64,000 nt of DNA from Rhizobium metallidurans (GCF_014196505.1 NZ_JACIDW010000002.1:1-64000); one strand, 5' to 3'; shown: positions 46,773 to 55,903, numbered from the stretch's first letter. The notes: generated by a model from the letters alone, not told the origin. Made by a program: numbers and translations.

Positions 46773-47943
46773 AAGCCCGCAGGAACTGCGATCCCTTGTC
46801 GAAGCTGACGCCGGGAAATATCTTCGCCGTCAGATCGTCCACCGTCACGTCGAACTGTCGGTAGAGCATGGCGGCCGCAAGCTCGCGCACGTCGGCCGTC
46901 GGCGCCAGATCGCGCTCGTCGAGAAGCTGCTGGTCGCCAAGGCCCGGCCAGCGGCCGAGAATGCGACCGCCACTGATCGCGCCGCCCGCCAGAACCGCGC
47001 AGCCGCCCGTGCCGTGATCGGTCCCTCCGGAACCGTTCTCCCGCACCGTCCGCCCGAACTCGGTCATCGCCAGCACCACGGTCTTCGACCAGATATCCGG
47101 CCCCAGCGTTGACTTCAGCGTGGTGATCGCCTCCGTCAGATCCTGCACCGGACGCTTGAATTGTCCGATCTGGCCGACATGCGTGTCCCAGCCGGTGATG
47201 GAGAAGCTGGCGATCCGGTAATCGCCCTTCAGCATGTTGCCCGCAAGTGCCGCCACATCCGCTACCTTCTGGCCACGCGGCCCGCCGGGCTCGGCCACCA
47301 TCGAGGCGCTGTTGGCCCGCGTCGCCTCCTCCATGGCCTTGGCGAAAGCCGGGTCGCCAGCATAAAGCCGTTTAAGGAACTGCGTCTCGTCGCGGGCCGG
47401 CCCGAGATTGGAATCGGACGCCCACACATCGACATTGTTGGGCCCGGTCAGGATCAGCTCCGTCGAGGTGTTGACATCGATCGCCTTGCGCGCGTCCGAT
47501 CGCGGAATGACGGCAAGCGCGCGGTTCAGCCACCCCGTCTTTTCCTCCGAGACATGCTCGCCGCCCGATTCAAGCATATCCTGCCCGTCGAAATGGCTGC
47601 GCTGGTCGCGATAGGGCGTCGACACCGCATGCACGAAGGCAAGCTCACGACCGCGCCACAATGGCATCAGACCCGCCGCCGAAGGATGCAGGCCGAAATG
47701 CCCGTCGAGATCGATAAGCCCGGTCTCCGGCGTCAGTGCCAGCGTCGGCCGGAACGCGGCGAAACCGGCATCGCCATAAGGCTGCACCAGCGCCAGCCCG
47801 TCCATCGCCCCGCGCAACACGATGGTGACGAAGCGCTTGTCTCCCGGCATCGACGCGAAGGTGACGGGCGTCAGGACAGGGGCCGCCGCGAGGCAGCAGG
47901 CGGAAGCAAGGAAGCCGCGGCGCGATAGCGTGAAATCGGTCAT
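46771..47943 (-). CDS. DUF1501 domain-containing protein with Tat signal
   Basis: A 390-residue exported protein with a twin-arginine leader (SRRGFLAS, then an alanine-rich hydrophobic part ending near residue 30) and a DUF1501 domain, related to the alkaline-phosphatase/sulfatase fold. DGLALVQPYGD is the family's N-terminal box, and the HFDGQDMLESG, FSITGWDTHVGQ and DHGTGGCAVLAGG segments carry its conserved acidic and His residues, perhaps metal ligands. It follows DUF1800 by ten bases in the same operon. The pair is widespread, and no activity is established. I chose the start with the RR motif at 47943. Confidence 0.88.
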   Translation of the reverse strand: MTDFTLSRRGFLASACCLAAAPVLTPVTFASMPGDKRFVTIVLRGAMDGLALVQPYGDAGFAAFRPTLALTPETGLIDLDGHFGLHPSAAGLMPLWRGRELAFVHAVSTPYRDQRSHFDGQDMLESGGEHVSEEKTGWLNRALAVIPRSDARKAIDVNTSTELILTGPNNVDVWASDSNLGPARDETQFLKRLYAGDPAFAKAMEEATRANSASMVAEPGGPRGQKVADVAALAGNMLKGDYRIASFSITGWDTHVGQIGQFKRPVQDLTEAITTLKSTLGPDIWSKTVVLAMTEFGRTVRENGSGGTDHGTGGCAVLAGGAISGGRILGRWPGLGDQQLLDERDLAPTADVRELAAAMLYRQFDVTVDDLTAKIFPGVSFDKGSQFLRA

Positions 47944-47953
47944 TTCAAAGCTC

Positions 47954-49519
47954 CTATCGACGATTGAACTCGGGCGATGCCAGGGCAAGCATCAGGCCGG
48001 TTGCCTTGTTGGGCGCCTGGCTGACGACGCGGATCGTGTCGTCGCGCGCGGCATCGCCAAGCGTTGCCTTGAGGAATTCGCGGGGATCGAGCCCCTGCCC
48101 GAACTGCGCCGTCGCCCGCCGCGCCCAGCCGAGCCGCTCGGCCAACTGGCTGGCCGTGATCCAGGCCGAAAAACTCTCCTCGAAGCCGGCCGGGCTCGGC
48201 GGCAACCAGATCGGCTGCCCCATGCGCCTCAGCGCCCCCTGCCCGAGCGCCCTTGCCGTCCGCATCGCCTTGCGGCGCTTGACCCTGTCCTCGTCGCCAG
48301 GATCGGTCGTCGGCGGCCCGCCGCCGCCGGCGGTCTCTCCGCCCTTCATAGCGCCTTTGGCGCCGCCGCTCATAGCGCCACCCATGTCAGCAACACCAGG
48401 AGCGACGGCATCGTCCTGCTGGTTATCCCTGAAGAAGGCCGCGACCGTTCCGTCCCCGGCGCCGGCATTCAGCGCCCGGAGACCGGCCACGACGAAATCG
48501 AACGGCTGACGCGCCTTCGCGCCGTCGTTCGCCCAGGCCGCCGGATGGTCGAGCATGGCGCCGTAGACTGCCCTGAGATCGCCGTCGGTCTTCTTCCAGG
48601 CGCCGGCCATCTCGGCGAGCAGTCCCTGATCCGGCTGATCGGCAACGAAATGCACCGCCAGCTTGCGACAGATATGCGCCGCCGTCTTCGGATTGGCGGC
48701 GAGATCGTCGAGCATGGCGAGATAATCGCCCGCTCGCCGCTTGTCACCACCATAGCTGACACCGAGAACCTCGTGACGGCCGGGCTCGGCGATGTTGGGG
48801 CGAAACGCCATGTCCATCTCCTGCCGGTCGATCGTCAGCCCGGTCAAAACCATGGCGGCGGCCCGCACGTCGGCCTGCGTGTAGCCGCTGCCGGCCCCGA
48901 GCGTGTGCAGTTCCAGCAATTCGCGCCCGAGGTTTTCGTTGAGCCCCTTCTTCTGCCGCATCCCGCCCTTGGAATCCGGCCCGAGCGACTGCGCCTGATC
49001 GAGATAGATCAGCATCGCCGGATGCTCGGTGGCAGCGCGCAAGAGGTCCGAAAAGCGCCCGCCAATACGCGGCCGGATCGCTTCGGCCTCGTAAAGCGGC
49101 ACCAGCAGCCGCATCGGCAGGCTCTTGTTGGCGCTGGTGGAAAAGTGATTGGTCCAGAAGGTGGAAAGACGCTCCTCAAAACCGTTGGGCGACATGACCG
49201 CCTGCAGCAGCCGCGCATTCGCATCCAGCTGGAAGCTGCGCTGCGCCTGCTTCTGCAACACCTTGCGCCGCGCCCGGCGCGTCTGGTCGTCGTCGCCGCT
49301 TTGTCCGAGATCACGCAGGTTGGCTTGCAGCTCGGCGACCTCCCGGTGCCGCGCCGCGATGCCGCCGACGGGAAAGGCGACTGGCGCTCGCGCATCCGCG
49401 GTCGCCTGCCCCCCGTTCAACTGACGAAGCAGGTCGTCCTTGTTTCGCGGCGGCTCCTCGCCTGGCCGAAATCCATAACCGAAGCGGATGGCCGCCATCG
49501 TCGGAAAGGAAAGACTCAT
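47954..49519 (-). CDS. DUF1800 domain-containing protein
   Basis: A 521-residue protein of the DUF1800 family, which is nearly always encoded beside DUF1501. The core pattern is RFGYG at the start, then FWTNHFSTS, DLLRAATEHPAMLIYLDQAQS, NENLGRELLELHTLG and YTQADVRAAAMVLTG. A Gly/Met/Ala-rich insertion (about residues 365-400) interrupts the domain. No Sec or Tat signal is visible, so it may ride out with its Tat-bearing partner, or stay inside. The Shine-Dalgarno GGAGGTGA is perfect but lies in a hairpin. The function is unknown. Confidence 0.88.
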   Translation of the reverse strand: MSLSFPTMAAIRFGYGFRPGEEPPRNKDDLLRQLNGGQATADARAPVAFPVGGIAARHREVAELQANLRDLGQSGDDDQTRRARRKVLQKQAQRSFQLDANARLLQAVMSPNGFEERLSTFWTNHFSTSANKSLPMRLLVPLYEAEAIRPRIGGRFSDLLRAATEHPAMLIYLDQAQSLGPDSKGGMRQKKGLNENLGRELLELHTLGAGSGYTQADVRAAAMVLTGLTIDRQEMDMAFRPNIAEPGRHEVLGVSYGGDKRRAGDYLAMLDDLAANPKTAAHICRKLAVHFVADQPDQGLLAEMAGAWKKTDGDLRAVYGAMLDHPAAWANDGAKARQPFDFVVAGLRALNAGAGDGTVAAFFRDNQQDDAVAPGVADMGGAMSGGAKGAMKGGETAGGGGPPTTDPGDEDRVKRRKAMRTARALGQGALRRMGQPIWLPPSPAGFEESFSAWITASQLAERLGWARRATAQFGQGLDPREFLKATLGDAARDDTIRVVSQAPNKATGLMLALASPEFNRR

Positions 49520-49521
49520 GA

Positions 49522-49554
49522 CCTGTCACCTCCATATCCCTGGATGGTGACAGG
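49522..49554 (-). promoter_or_regulatory. Hairpin that encloses the DUF1800 Shine-Dalgarno
   Basis: CCTGTCACC (49522-49530) and GGTGACAGG (49546-49554) are exact reverse complements, extended inward by TCCA (49531-49534) and TGGA (49541-49544) across one bulged base. In the minus-strand transcript the 3' arm holds the whole Shine-Dalgarno GGAGGTGA and ends two bases before the start codon. Ribosome access would require melting the hairpin. It could also be a repressor operator. The sequence is certain, the function inferred. Confidence 0.55.
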
Positions 49555-49646
49555 CTGTCGTCAAAACCGTCGGAAATTGAGGCAGAGCCGCGACATGGAC
49601 AATTTGTAATTCAAGGACTTACCAATCCCATCAGGCGGGATCGCGA

Positions 49647-50000
49647 TCAGCCACGGAAGATGAAGGACGCCCCGACCGCGATCAGCGCAAAGCCGATGGC
49701 GTGGTTCCAGGTCAGGCTTTCGCCCAGCCAGAACACCGAGAAGCCGGAGAACACCAGAAGCGTGATCACCTCCTGCATCGTCTTCAGTTGCGCAGTCGTA
49801 TAGACCGCCGAACCGATCCGGTTGGCCGGCACCGCCAGGCAATATTCGAAGAAGGCGATCGCCCAGCTGACGACGATTGCGACGAAAATCGCCGTCCCCT
49901 TGTGCTTGAGATGCCCGTACCAGGCGAATGTCATGAACACGTTGGAGGCAAGCAGCATGACGATCGGCCAGATGGCCGCGGGGCTGAGGGCAAATGGCAT
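49647..50000 (-). CDS. DMT family protein (DUF486)
   Basis: A 117-residue membrane protein with four predicted helices, the DUF486 branch of the DMT superfamily. FMTFAWYGHLKHK and FEYCLAVPANRIG are its hallmark segments, and ESLTWNHAIGFALIAVGASFIF ends it. It is half the length of EamA transporters and probably works as a dimer. The substrate is unknown. Confidence 0.88.
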   Translation of the reverse strand: MPFALSPAAIWPIVMLLASNVFMTFAWYGHLKHKGTAIFVAIVVSWAIAFFEYCLAVPANRIGSAVYTTAQLKTMQEVITLLVFSGFSVFWLGESLTWNHAIGFALIAVGASFIFRG

Positions 50001-50259
50001 GTGTGATTCCCGAGAGTTGAAGCTGGCGCCAGCATGTACCGCCGAACGAAAGGGCTTCAAGAGGCTGGGCTGCCCGCGCCGCGACATTTCAGGCTGCGCG
50101 ACATTTGAGACATCGCCGGGAACCAATCACGCTCCCTAGATCAAACATTCGAGCACGGCGATCCAGGGAATGTCCCGGGCGGAACTGTTCATCCGGTCCT
50201 TGAGATAACCGGTGCTCGTGAGTTTCAATCGCTTTGGCTTGGAGTGACAAAAGGTCCGC
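50001..50259. other. Intergenic region between DUF486 and the GGDEF gene
   Basis: About 260 bp with no gene. It lies upstream of the DUF486 gene and downstream of the cyclase gene, both on the minus strand. No strong palindrome or terminator was found. Confidence 0.35.
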
Positions 50260-51465
50260 CTAGTATGCCACATGAATGGCGGGCGCCTCTTGCGCCGGCG
50301 TGCCTTCCAGCATCACCCGGTTTCGACCGGCATCCTTGGCCGCGTAGAGGGCCGCGTCGGCGCGCCCGATCGTTTCGGTCAGCGACACGTCGCTTGATGC
50401 CACGCAGGCGACGCCGAAGCTCGCGGTGATCTTTCCCACGCCGGCGATATCGGGCTGTCCGGCTGCAGAGAAGGCGAGCCGGATCGCATTCGCGACCTTG
50501 CCGCCGTCGGCAAGTGCCGCGCCCGGCAGAAACGCCACGAACTCCTCGCCGCCGAAACGCGCGGCGAACGCGCCGTCAGGCAGGCGCGCCTTCAAGAGTT
50601 CGGCAAGGCCGGCGATGACGCTATCGCCGGCGGCGTGGCCGAACGTGTCGTTGATCCGCTTGAAGTGGTCGATGTCGCAGAGAAGAATGGCGCCCTTCAG
50701 CGCACCGCGGGCTCTCAGCCTGCTGGTCGTTTCCTCGAAGCCGCGCCGGTTGAGCAGACCGGTGAGGGAATCGCTCTCGGCGGCATCTCGGTAGCGCTCG
50801 ACCGTGTCGAGCGTCGTCGCGGCCAGCGCCGAAAGCGCAAACAGCAGCGCGATGACGGAAGCCCCCGCCTGCATGACAAACGCGTAAGTGGAGGTGCCGA
50901 AGCTCTCCAAGTCGCCCCCAGGCGAGAATATCACCAAGAGGATGACATTGCGGACGATCGCCTCGACCACGATCAGCGAAGCCACGCCGAGCAGGATGCG
51001 GTCGATCGTCCGCCGGGCGCTGCCGAGCGACGAGCCGATCGCGAATACGAGCAAGGTCGAGCACGCGATGTCGCTGATGAGAAGCTCGGCCGGCAGGCTT
51101 TCAAGCACCAGCACCGAATAGGCGAGTGCAGCATAGGCCACGACGCAAACGCCCAGGCGCAAAACCATGCGCGACGGCTGACGAAAACGGCTCAGGAGGG
51201 CGCCGCTGTAGAAAAAGAAGGCGGAGAGAAAAAGAGCGTCGGCGCTCAGCGCCTGAACGGGAATCGGCAGCCATGCGAAAAACATCGGTACCGAGAAGGC
51301 GACGGCAGCGGATAGAAAGCCCGCCGCCCACAACCCGGCTTCGCGCGATCCGAACCTTGAAACGACGAGGAAGGTGCAGCCGAAGGTCAACATCATGACC
51401 GGGAGCATAAAGGCAAAATTCACTGCGGCACCCATCGAACGAGCATGACGAAAAACGGCATGCAA
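50260..51465 (-). CDS. Membrane GGDEF diguanylate cyclase
   Basis: A 401-residue protein with about seven to eight hydrophobic helices in the first 215 residues and a C-terminal GGDEF domain. The catalytic motif GGEEF lies in AARFGGEEFVAFLPG, and the substrate region is CDIDHFKRINDTFGHAAGD. The helix motif ADAALYAAKDAGRN is complete, in contrast to the truncated cyclase at 13.1 kb. The I-site RxxD is not evident (the expected position has LPDG). It probably makes cyclic di-GMP in response to a membrane signal. An ATG ten codons in (51435) is also possible. Confidence 0.9.
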   Translation of the reverse strand: MHAVFRHARSMGAAVNFAFMLPVMMLTFGCTFLVVSRFGSREAGLWAAGFLSAAVAFSVPMFFAWLPIPVQALSADALFLSAFFFYSGALLSRFRQPSRMVLRLGVCVVAYAALAYSVLVLESLPAELLISDIACSTLLVFAIGSSLGSARRTIDRILLGVASLIVVEAIVRNVILLVIFSPGGDLESFGTSTYAFVMQAGASVIALLFALSALAATTLDTVERYRDAAESDSLTGLLNRRGFEETTSRLRARGALKGAILLCDIDHFKRINDTFGHAAGDSVIAGLAELLKARLPDGAFAARFGGEEFVAFLPGAALADGGKVANAIRLAFSAAGQPDIAGVGKITASFGVACVASSDVSLTETIGRADAALYAAKDAGRNRVMLEGTPAQEAPAIHVAY

Positions 51466-52125
51466 ACACCGCCTCGATCAAAAGCGCTAGCCACTCAACG
51501 TTAACAAAAACCTACCGGAAGTAGAATACACATCGATCGAAACGGGTGCAAGGGGGCGGCCCCTGCATCGAAACAGCGTTCGAACACGACCGCCCCATGC
51601 CGCTCACGCGCCAGCGGCGCGGTGCGGCCCTCCGGCATCCTCCGAGCCGAAGCGCACATTCCCTTTTCTCGTCACCGAACAGCGGGATAGAGCTGTGACA
51701 GGTAGCATCTCGAAACGCCGGCCAATCGCCCTTGTTCCATCACATTCGTCGTGATCGCATCGTCTCCGCGACCATGCTGACGGCCGCCACACGCAACCCG
51801 ATCAGGACCGACCACCAGAGGGCGAGCGTTTCATTCTGGCGCGGAAACTCCCTCCAAGCCACTGCTTTTAAATAGCTATTGCGATTATTAGCAAAATATG
51901 AGATATAAATGATAGGTTGCATATGCAACCATAAAAAGCAAGCACAGATAGATTGCACCCATGCCGGCAATGCGCCCGCCAGTCTCTGGCGGCGATGATA
52001 CCGCTTGCGAAAAATCGATGATTTTAGACCTCAGCAAGACATCAGCAGATCAACCGTCGGTCTGAGCAGTTCCAGCTATGCGCATGAAGACATCCCAGGC
52101 CGACCAGCCCCGAGGAGGAGGAGCC
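51466..52125. other. Long intergenic region upstream of the DyP peroxidase gene
   Basis: About 660 bp with no convincing gene. It is A/T-rich around 51860-51960. It contains an exact 16-base palindrome, described separately. Open frames on both strands are short and lack family similarity. It is long enough for a complex promoter or a small RNA, but I cannot show one. Confidence 0.45.
51915..51930. promoter_or_regulatory. Perfect 16-base palindrome upstream of the DyP gene
   Basis: GGTTGCATATGCAACC reads the same on both strands. It lies in the A/T-rich part of the long gap and 196 bases upstream of the peroxidase start. A dimeric regulator could bind here, but no known binding motif was recognised. 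Confidence 0.5.
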
Positions 52126-53550
52126 ATGCCTTTCGATCTGACCCAACCGCTTTCATGGGAAAGCGCCGCGGGAGACGCCGCCGTGATGCTCGACGAGCTT
52201 CAGCCGAACATCGTCAAGGCCCATACCCGCGAATTCCTGACCATCCTGTTCCTGAAGTTTTCCGACCCCGCCGGCGGTCGCGCGTTGCTAAAGGCGCTGT
52301 CGCAGCCGCCGACAGGCACGCCGCTCCTGAAGTCGGCGAAAACCCACCTGCAGGAGGTCAAGGCCTTCAAGGCGACGGGCACCAAGGGCACGCCCTATGT
52401 CAGCGTCGGTCTCACCGGCGACGGCTACGCGGCGCTGAATATCCCCGCCCCCAAGATCCCGCCGGACGCCTCGTTCCGCTCCGGCATGAAAAACGCCGGC
52501 CTGAACGATCCGGCGCCTGGCACCTGGGAACCGCATTTCCGCGACGCCATCCACGCCGTCATCCTGGTCGGGGACCAGATGTCCGGCCCGCGCAACAAGG
52601 CGCTGACGGCGGTGCGCCACCTGATCCAGGCATGCCACGGCGTCCATATTCTCGGCGAGGAAAAGGGCCACGGCCTGCACAACAGCAATGGCGACGGCAT
52701 CGAGCACTTCGGCTATGTCGATGGCCGCAGCCAGCCGCTGTTCCTGACCGAGGATATCGACGACGAACGCCTGACGACCGACGGCGCCACCAATTGGGAT
52801 CCCGCCTTCGCGCTGAACCGCGTGATCGTGCCGGATACAGCCGCCCCCGATCCCTCTAGGCACTTCGGCAGCTACTTCGTGTTCCGCAAGCTCGAGCAGA
52901 ACGTCAAGCAGTTCAAGAAGCAGGAAAAGGCGCTGGCCAAGCGGCTGCATCTGAAGGGCGAGGATGCCGAGCGGGCCGGCGCCATGCTGGTCGGCCGCTT
53001 CGAGGACGGCACGCCGCTGACCACCCAGTTCGCCGACGGCAACCACCACCCGGTGCCCAACGACTTCGACTATGACAGCGATCCGAATGGCGCCAAATGT
53101 CCGTTCTTCGCCCATATCCGCAAGGTCAACCCGCGCGGCTCCGGCGGATTCGAACAAGTGGACGTCGAACGCCTTCATATCATGGCGCGCCGCGGCCAGA
53201 CCTATGGCGTGCGCACCGACCAGCCCAACGACGGCCGCATCGAAAACAAGCCGAGCAAGGATGTCGGCCTCCTGTTCATGGCCTTCAACGCCGATATCGC
53301 CGAACAGTTCGAGTTCGCGCAATCGACCTGGGCCAACAGCCCCGGCTTCCCCCGCGTCCCTCCAGGCGCCGGCGCCCCGGGCCTAGACCTCGTGATCGGC
53401 CAGAGCCCCAACCCGCGCCCCGACATCCACTGTCCGGTCGAATGGGGCGGCACGACCACCGCGACCACGACCGCGACACCGCAGGCGGTGACGATGAAAG
53501 GCGGGGAATACTTCTTCATGCCGTCGTTGGCGTTTTGTCGGAGTTTGTAG
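52126..53550 (+). CDS. Dyp-type heme peroxidase
   Basis: A 474-residue peroxidase of the DyP family, larger than the encapsulin-associated class, and likely cytoplasmic since no signal peptide is seen. The distal-side motif GxxDG occurs as GYVDG near residue 198, and LHIMARRGQTYG carries the proximal histidine region. The C-terminal end GGEYFFMPSLAF matches the family. It oxidises dyes or phenolic compounds with H2O2. GGAGGAGGAGCC gives an excellent ribosome site before the ATG at 52126. No encapsulin gene is adjacent. Confidence 0.92.
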   Translation: MPFDLTQPLSWESAAGDAAVMLDELQPNIVKAHTREFLTILFLKFSDPAGGRALLKALSQPPTGTPLLKSAKTHLQEVKAFKATGTKGTPYVSVGLTGDGYAALNIPAPKIPPDASFRSGMKNAGLNDPAPGTWEPHFRDAIHAVILVGDQMSGPRNKALTAVRHLIQACHGVHILGEEKGHGLHNSNGDGIEHFGYVDGRSQPLFLTEDIDDERLTTDGATNWDPAFALNRVIVPDTAAPDPSRHFGSYFVFRKLEQNVKQFKKQEKALAKRLHLKGEDAERAGAMLVGRFEDGTPLTTQFADGNHHPVPNDFDYDSDPNGAKCPFFAHIRKVNPRGSGGFEQVDVERLHIMARRGQTYGVRTDQPNDGRIENKPSKDVGLLFMAFNADIAEQFEFAQSTWANSPGFPRVPPGAGAPGLDLVIGQSPNPRPDIHCPVEWGGTTTATTTATPQAVTMKGGEYFFMPSLAFCRSL

Positions 53551-53591
53551 CGGGGGTTGGTATCCCATACGAGGGGTTGTGCCGCGTGGCG

Positions 53592-53738
53592 CCCCCTCTG
53601 CCCTGCCGGGCATCTCCCCCACAGGTGGGGAGATTGGCAGGACGCACCCGCTCGCTCCGACCTCAACGTTTGGCGAAAACCTCACCACGAGTCGATCTCC
53701 CCCCTTGTGGGGGAGATGTCCGGCAGGACAGAGGGGGG
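53592..53738. repeat. RIME-like palindromic repeat element (copy 1)
   Basis: The element's ends are long inverted repeats: CCCCCTCTGCCCTGCC at the left and a matching GGCAGGACAGAGGGGG at the right, with nested stems CATCTCCCCCAC and GTGGGGGAGATG. It resembles the rhizobial RIME1 family of intergenic mosaic elements. A related copy lies on the other side of the next gene (about 54906-55076). Confidence 0.65.
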
Positions 53739-53781
53739 TAGACCCCACGGCACCACGCTCAAAACGCAGGCAGTCACCCCC

Positions 53782-54813
53782 TCAAGCGCTGACCGCATCC
53801 TCCGCCACACCCGAGAAATCCACCGCCGCGAAAGCCGCCGCGATCACCTCCGGCCCGGCCCCGGCCTTCACCGCATCGGTCGACAAGATCTGCCTGTAGC
53901 GCCGCGCCCCCGGCAGGCCGGTGAACAGCCCCACCATATGCCGCGCCACCTGCTGCAGCCGGCCGCCATCGGCGATATGCCGCGCCGCGTAATCCATCAT
54001 CCGGTCGCGCAGCAGCTCCCAGTCGAAGGCCTGAGCCTCCGCCCCGAAGAAGCGATGATCGACATCGGCGAGCACGCCGGCATTCTGATAGGCCGCCCGC
54101 CCGAGCATGACGCCATCGACATGCCGCAGATGCTCTTCGGCCTGATCCAGCGTCTGGATGCCGCCATTGATGCCGATGAACACATCCGGCCGCGCCTGCT
54201 TGGTGCGGTAGACGATGTCGTAATCGAGCGGCGGGATCTCGCGGTTTTCCTTCGGCGACAGGCCCTTCAGCCAGGCCTTGCGCGCATGAATCCAGATCGC
54301 GTCGGCGCCGGCATCGAGCACCCGGTCGAGAAGATCAGGCAGCGCCTTCTCCGGCTCCTGCTCGTCCACCCCGATCCGGCACTTCACGGTAACCGGCGCC
54401 GAGGACACCTTTTTCATCGCCCGGATGCAATCCGCCACGACATCGGGCGTCAGCATCAGGCAGGCCCCGAAGGTGCCCGATTGCACGCGGTCCGAGGGAC
54501 AGCCGACATTGAGGTTGATCTCGTCGTAGCCGTAAGGCGCCGCGATCTCCACCGCCTTCACCAGCTTCTCCGGATCGGAGCCGCCAAGCTGCAGCGCCAC
54601 CGGATGCTCGGCGGCATCGAAAGACAGCAACCGCTCGCGCGGCCCATGGATGATCGCGTCGGCGACGACCATTTCCGTGTAGAGCAGCGCGTTGCGGCTG
54701 ATCTGCCGGTGGAAGTAGCGACAATGCCTGTCGGTCCAGTCGATCATCGGCGCAACCGCGAAGATCGGCCGCTTCGTTTCAAGCGCCTGTTTGTAGAAAT
54801 GCGTTGGTGTCAT
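53782..54813 (-). CDS. dusA: tRNA-dihydrouridine synthase DusA
   Basis: DusA, 343 residues, an FMN enzyme that reduces uridine to dihydrouridine in the D-loop of tRNAs. The N-terminal TIM-barrel part has FAVAPMIDWTDRHCRYF, the catalytic cysteine is in LNVGCPSDRVQSGTFGACLM, and VDGVMLGRAAYQNAG contains the phosphate-binding loop. The start at 54813 matches the family; the upstream frame is not similar. The gene is bracketed by palindromic repeat elements on both sides. Confidence 0.94.
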   Translation of the reverse strand: MTPTHFYKQALETKRPIFAVAPMIDWTDRHCRYFHRQISRNALLYTEMVVADAIIHGPRERLLSFDAAEHPVALQLGGSDPEKLVKAVEIAAPYGYDEINLNVGCPSDRVQSGTFGACLMLTPDVVADCIRAMKKVSSAPVTVKCRIGVDEQEPEKALPDLLDRVLDAGADAIWIHARKAWLKGLSPKENREIPPLDYDIVYRTKQARPDVFIGINGGIQTLDQAEEHLRHVDGVMLGRAAYQNAGVLADVDHRFFGAEAQAFDWELLRDRMMDYAARHIADGGRLQQVARHMVGLFTGLPGARRYRQILSTDAVKAGAGPEVIAAAFAAVDFSGVAEDAVSA

Positions 54814-54905
54814 GCCGCGCTCATAGCGCAAAGTGTGCGAAAACGCCAGTTTCCCCGTGCAGGGCAGCAATGCCGGAACGCAAAGCACAATCGCATATGC
54901 CAAAG

Positions 54906-55076
54906 ATCCCCTCCCCACCCTCCCCACAAGGGGGAGGGCTTAACCCGGCCGCGCTGTCGAACCTCAATTGAGTCAGACGGTTGCCACGGGTCCTCTTCCC
55001 CCTTGTGGGGGCGCGAAGCGCGGGTCGAGACCGTTGGCTCGGCCCCGGCAGGCCGGCAGGCCAGAGAGGGTGTTGG
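54906..55076. repeat. RIME-like palindromic repeat element (copy 2)
   Basis: A second mosaic palindromic element, with nested stems such as CCCTCCCC followed by GGGGAGGG (54918-54947) and CTTCCCCCTTGTGGGGG near 54993-55010, ending GGCAGGCCAGAGAGGGTGTTGG. Together with copy 1 it brackets dusA. The order of modules differs from copy 1, as expected of mosaic elements. Confidence 0.6.
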
Positions 55077-55171
55077 CTCACAAGCGATTGAGGTCTTCGA
55101 CGCTTCCCCCCGCTTCGCTTTTGCGGCTAAGATGCCCGGACTCACGAAAACAGCAAGAGCATCCCCCATCC

Positions 55172-55891
55172 ATGTCAACGTCCCTCTCCTCTTCCGCCCC
55201 GGCCGCCGGCACCGTCATTCCGCTTCCCGCGCCCGTCCTCATCCCCGTCGAAGGCACGTCCGATCGATTTCCGGTCCGCCGCGTTTATTGCGTCGGCCGC
55301 AACTATGCCGACCATGCCATCGAGATGGGCCATGATCCGAGCCGCGAGCCGCCCTTCTTCTTCCAGAAGAACGCCGACAATCTGCTCGCCGACGGCAAGG
55401 ACTTCCCCTACCCGCCGCTGTCGAACGACGTCCATTTCGAGGTCGAATGCGTGCTGACGCTGAAGGCGGGCGGCAAGGATATCGCGATCGAGAACGCGCT
55501 CGATTGCGTCTACGGCTATGCCGTCGGCATCGATTTCACCCGCCGCGACCTGCAGGCGGAAGCCAAGAAGCTCGGCCGCCCGTGGGAACTGGCGAAGGCT
55601 TTCGAACATTCCGCTCCCGTCTCGGCGATCGTCCCGGCGGCAAAGCTCGGCCACCCCGACGCCGGCCGCGTGTGGCTCGATCTCAATAACAAGCGCGTGC
55701 AGGATGGCGATCTCAACCAGATGATCTGGAAGGTGCCTGAAATCATCGCCGAACTGTCGAAGCTGTTCGAACTCGCGCCCGGCGATGTGATCATGACCGG
55801 CACGCCTGCCGGAGTCGGCGCGGTGAAGCGCGGCGACCATATCGATTGCGGCATCGACGGCATCGCCAAGCTGTCCATCGACGTCGCCTAA
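55172..55891 (+). CDS. Fumarylacetoacetate hydrolase family protein
   Basis: A 239-residue single-domain FAH family protein. The metal-binding core begins with CVGRNYADHAIEMG and PFFFQKNADNL; GIDFTRRDLQAEAKKLGRPW and the GDVIMTGTPAGVGAVKRGDH segment complete it. Substrates may be fumarylpyruvate or another beta-diketo acid in the cytoplasm. It has a 12-base gap to the gamma-carbonic anhydrase gene. The ATG at 55172 is followed by a short Ser/Pro-rich head. Confidence 0.88.
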   Translation: MSTSLSSSAPAAGTVIPLPAPVLIPVEGTSDRFPVRRVYCVGRNYADHAIEMGHDPSREPPFFFQKNADNLLADGKDFPYPPLSNDVHFEVECVLTLKAGGKDIAIENALDCVYGYAVGIDFTRRDLQAEAKKLGRPWELAKAFEHSAPVSAIVPAAKLGHPDAGRVWLDLNNKRVQDGDLNQMIWKVPEIIAELSKLFELAPGDVIMTGTPAGVGAVKRGDHIDCGIDGIAKLSIDVA

Positions 55892-55903
55892 GGAGAAACG
55901 ACC

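Noticed and set aside
51740..51970. Short minus-strand frame in the long gap upstream of the DyP gene
   Set aside because: It has no ribosome site or family similarity and is A/T-biased like non-coding DNA.
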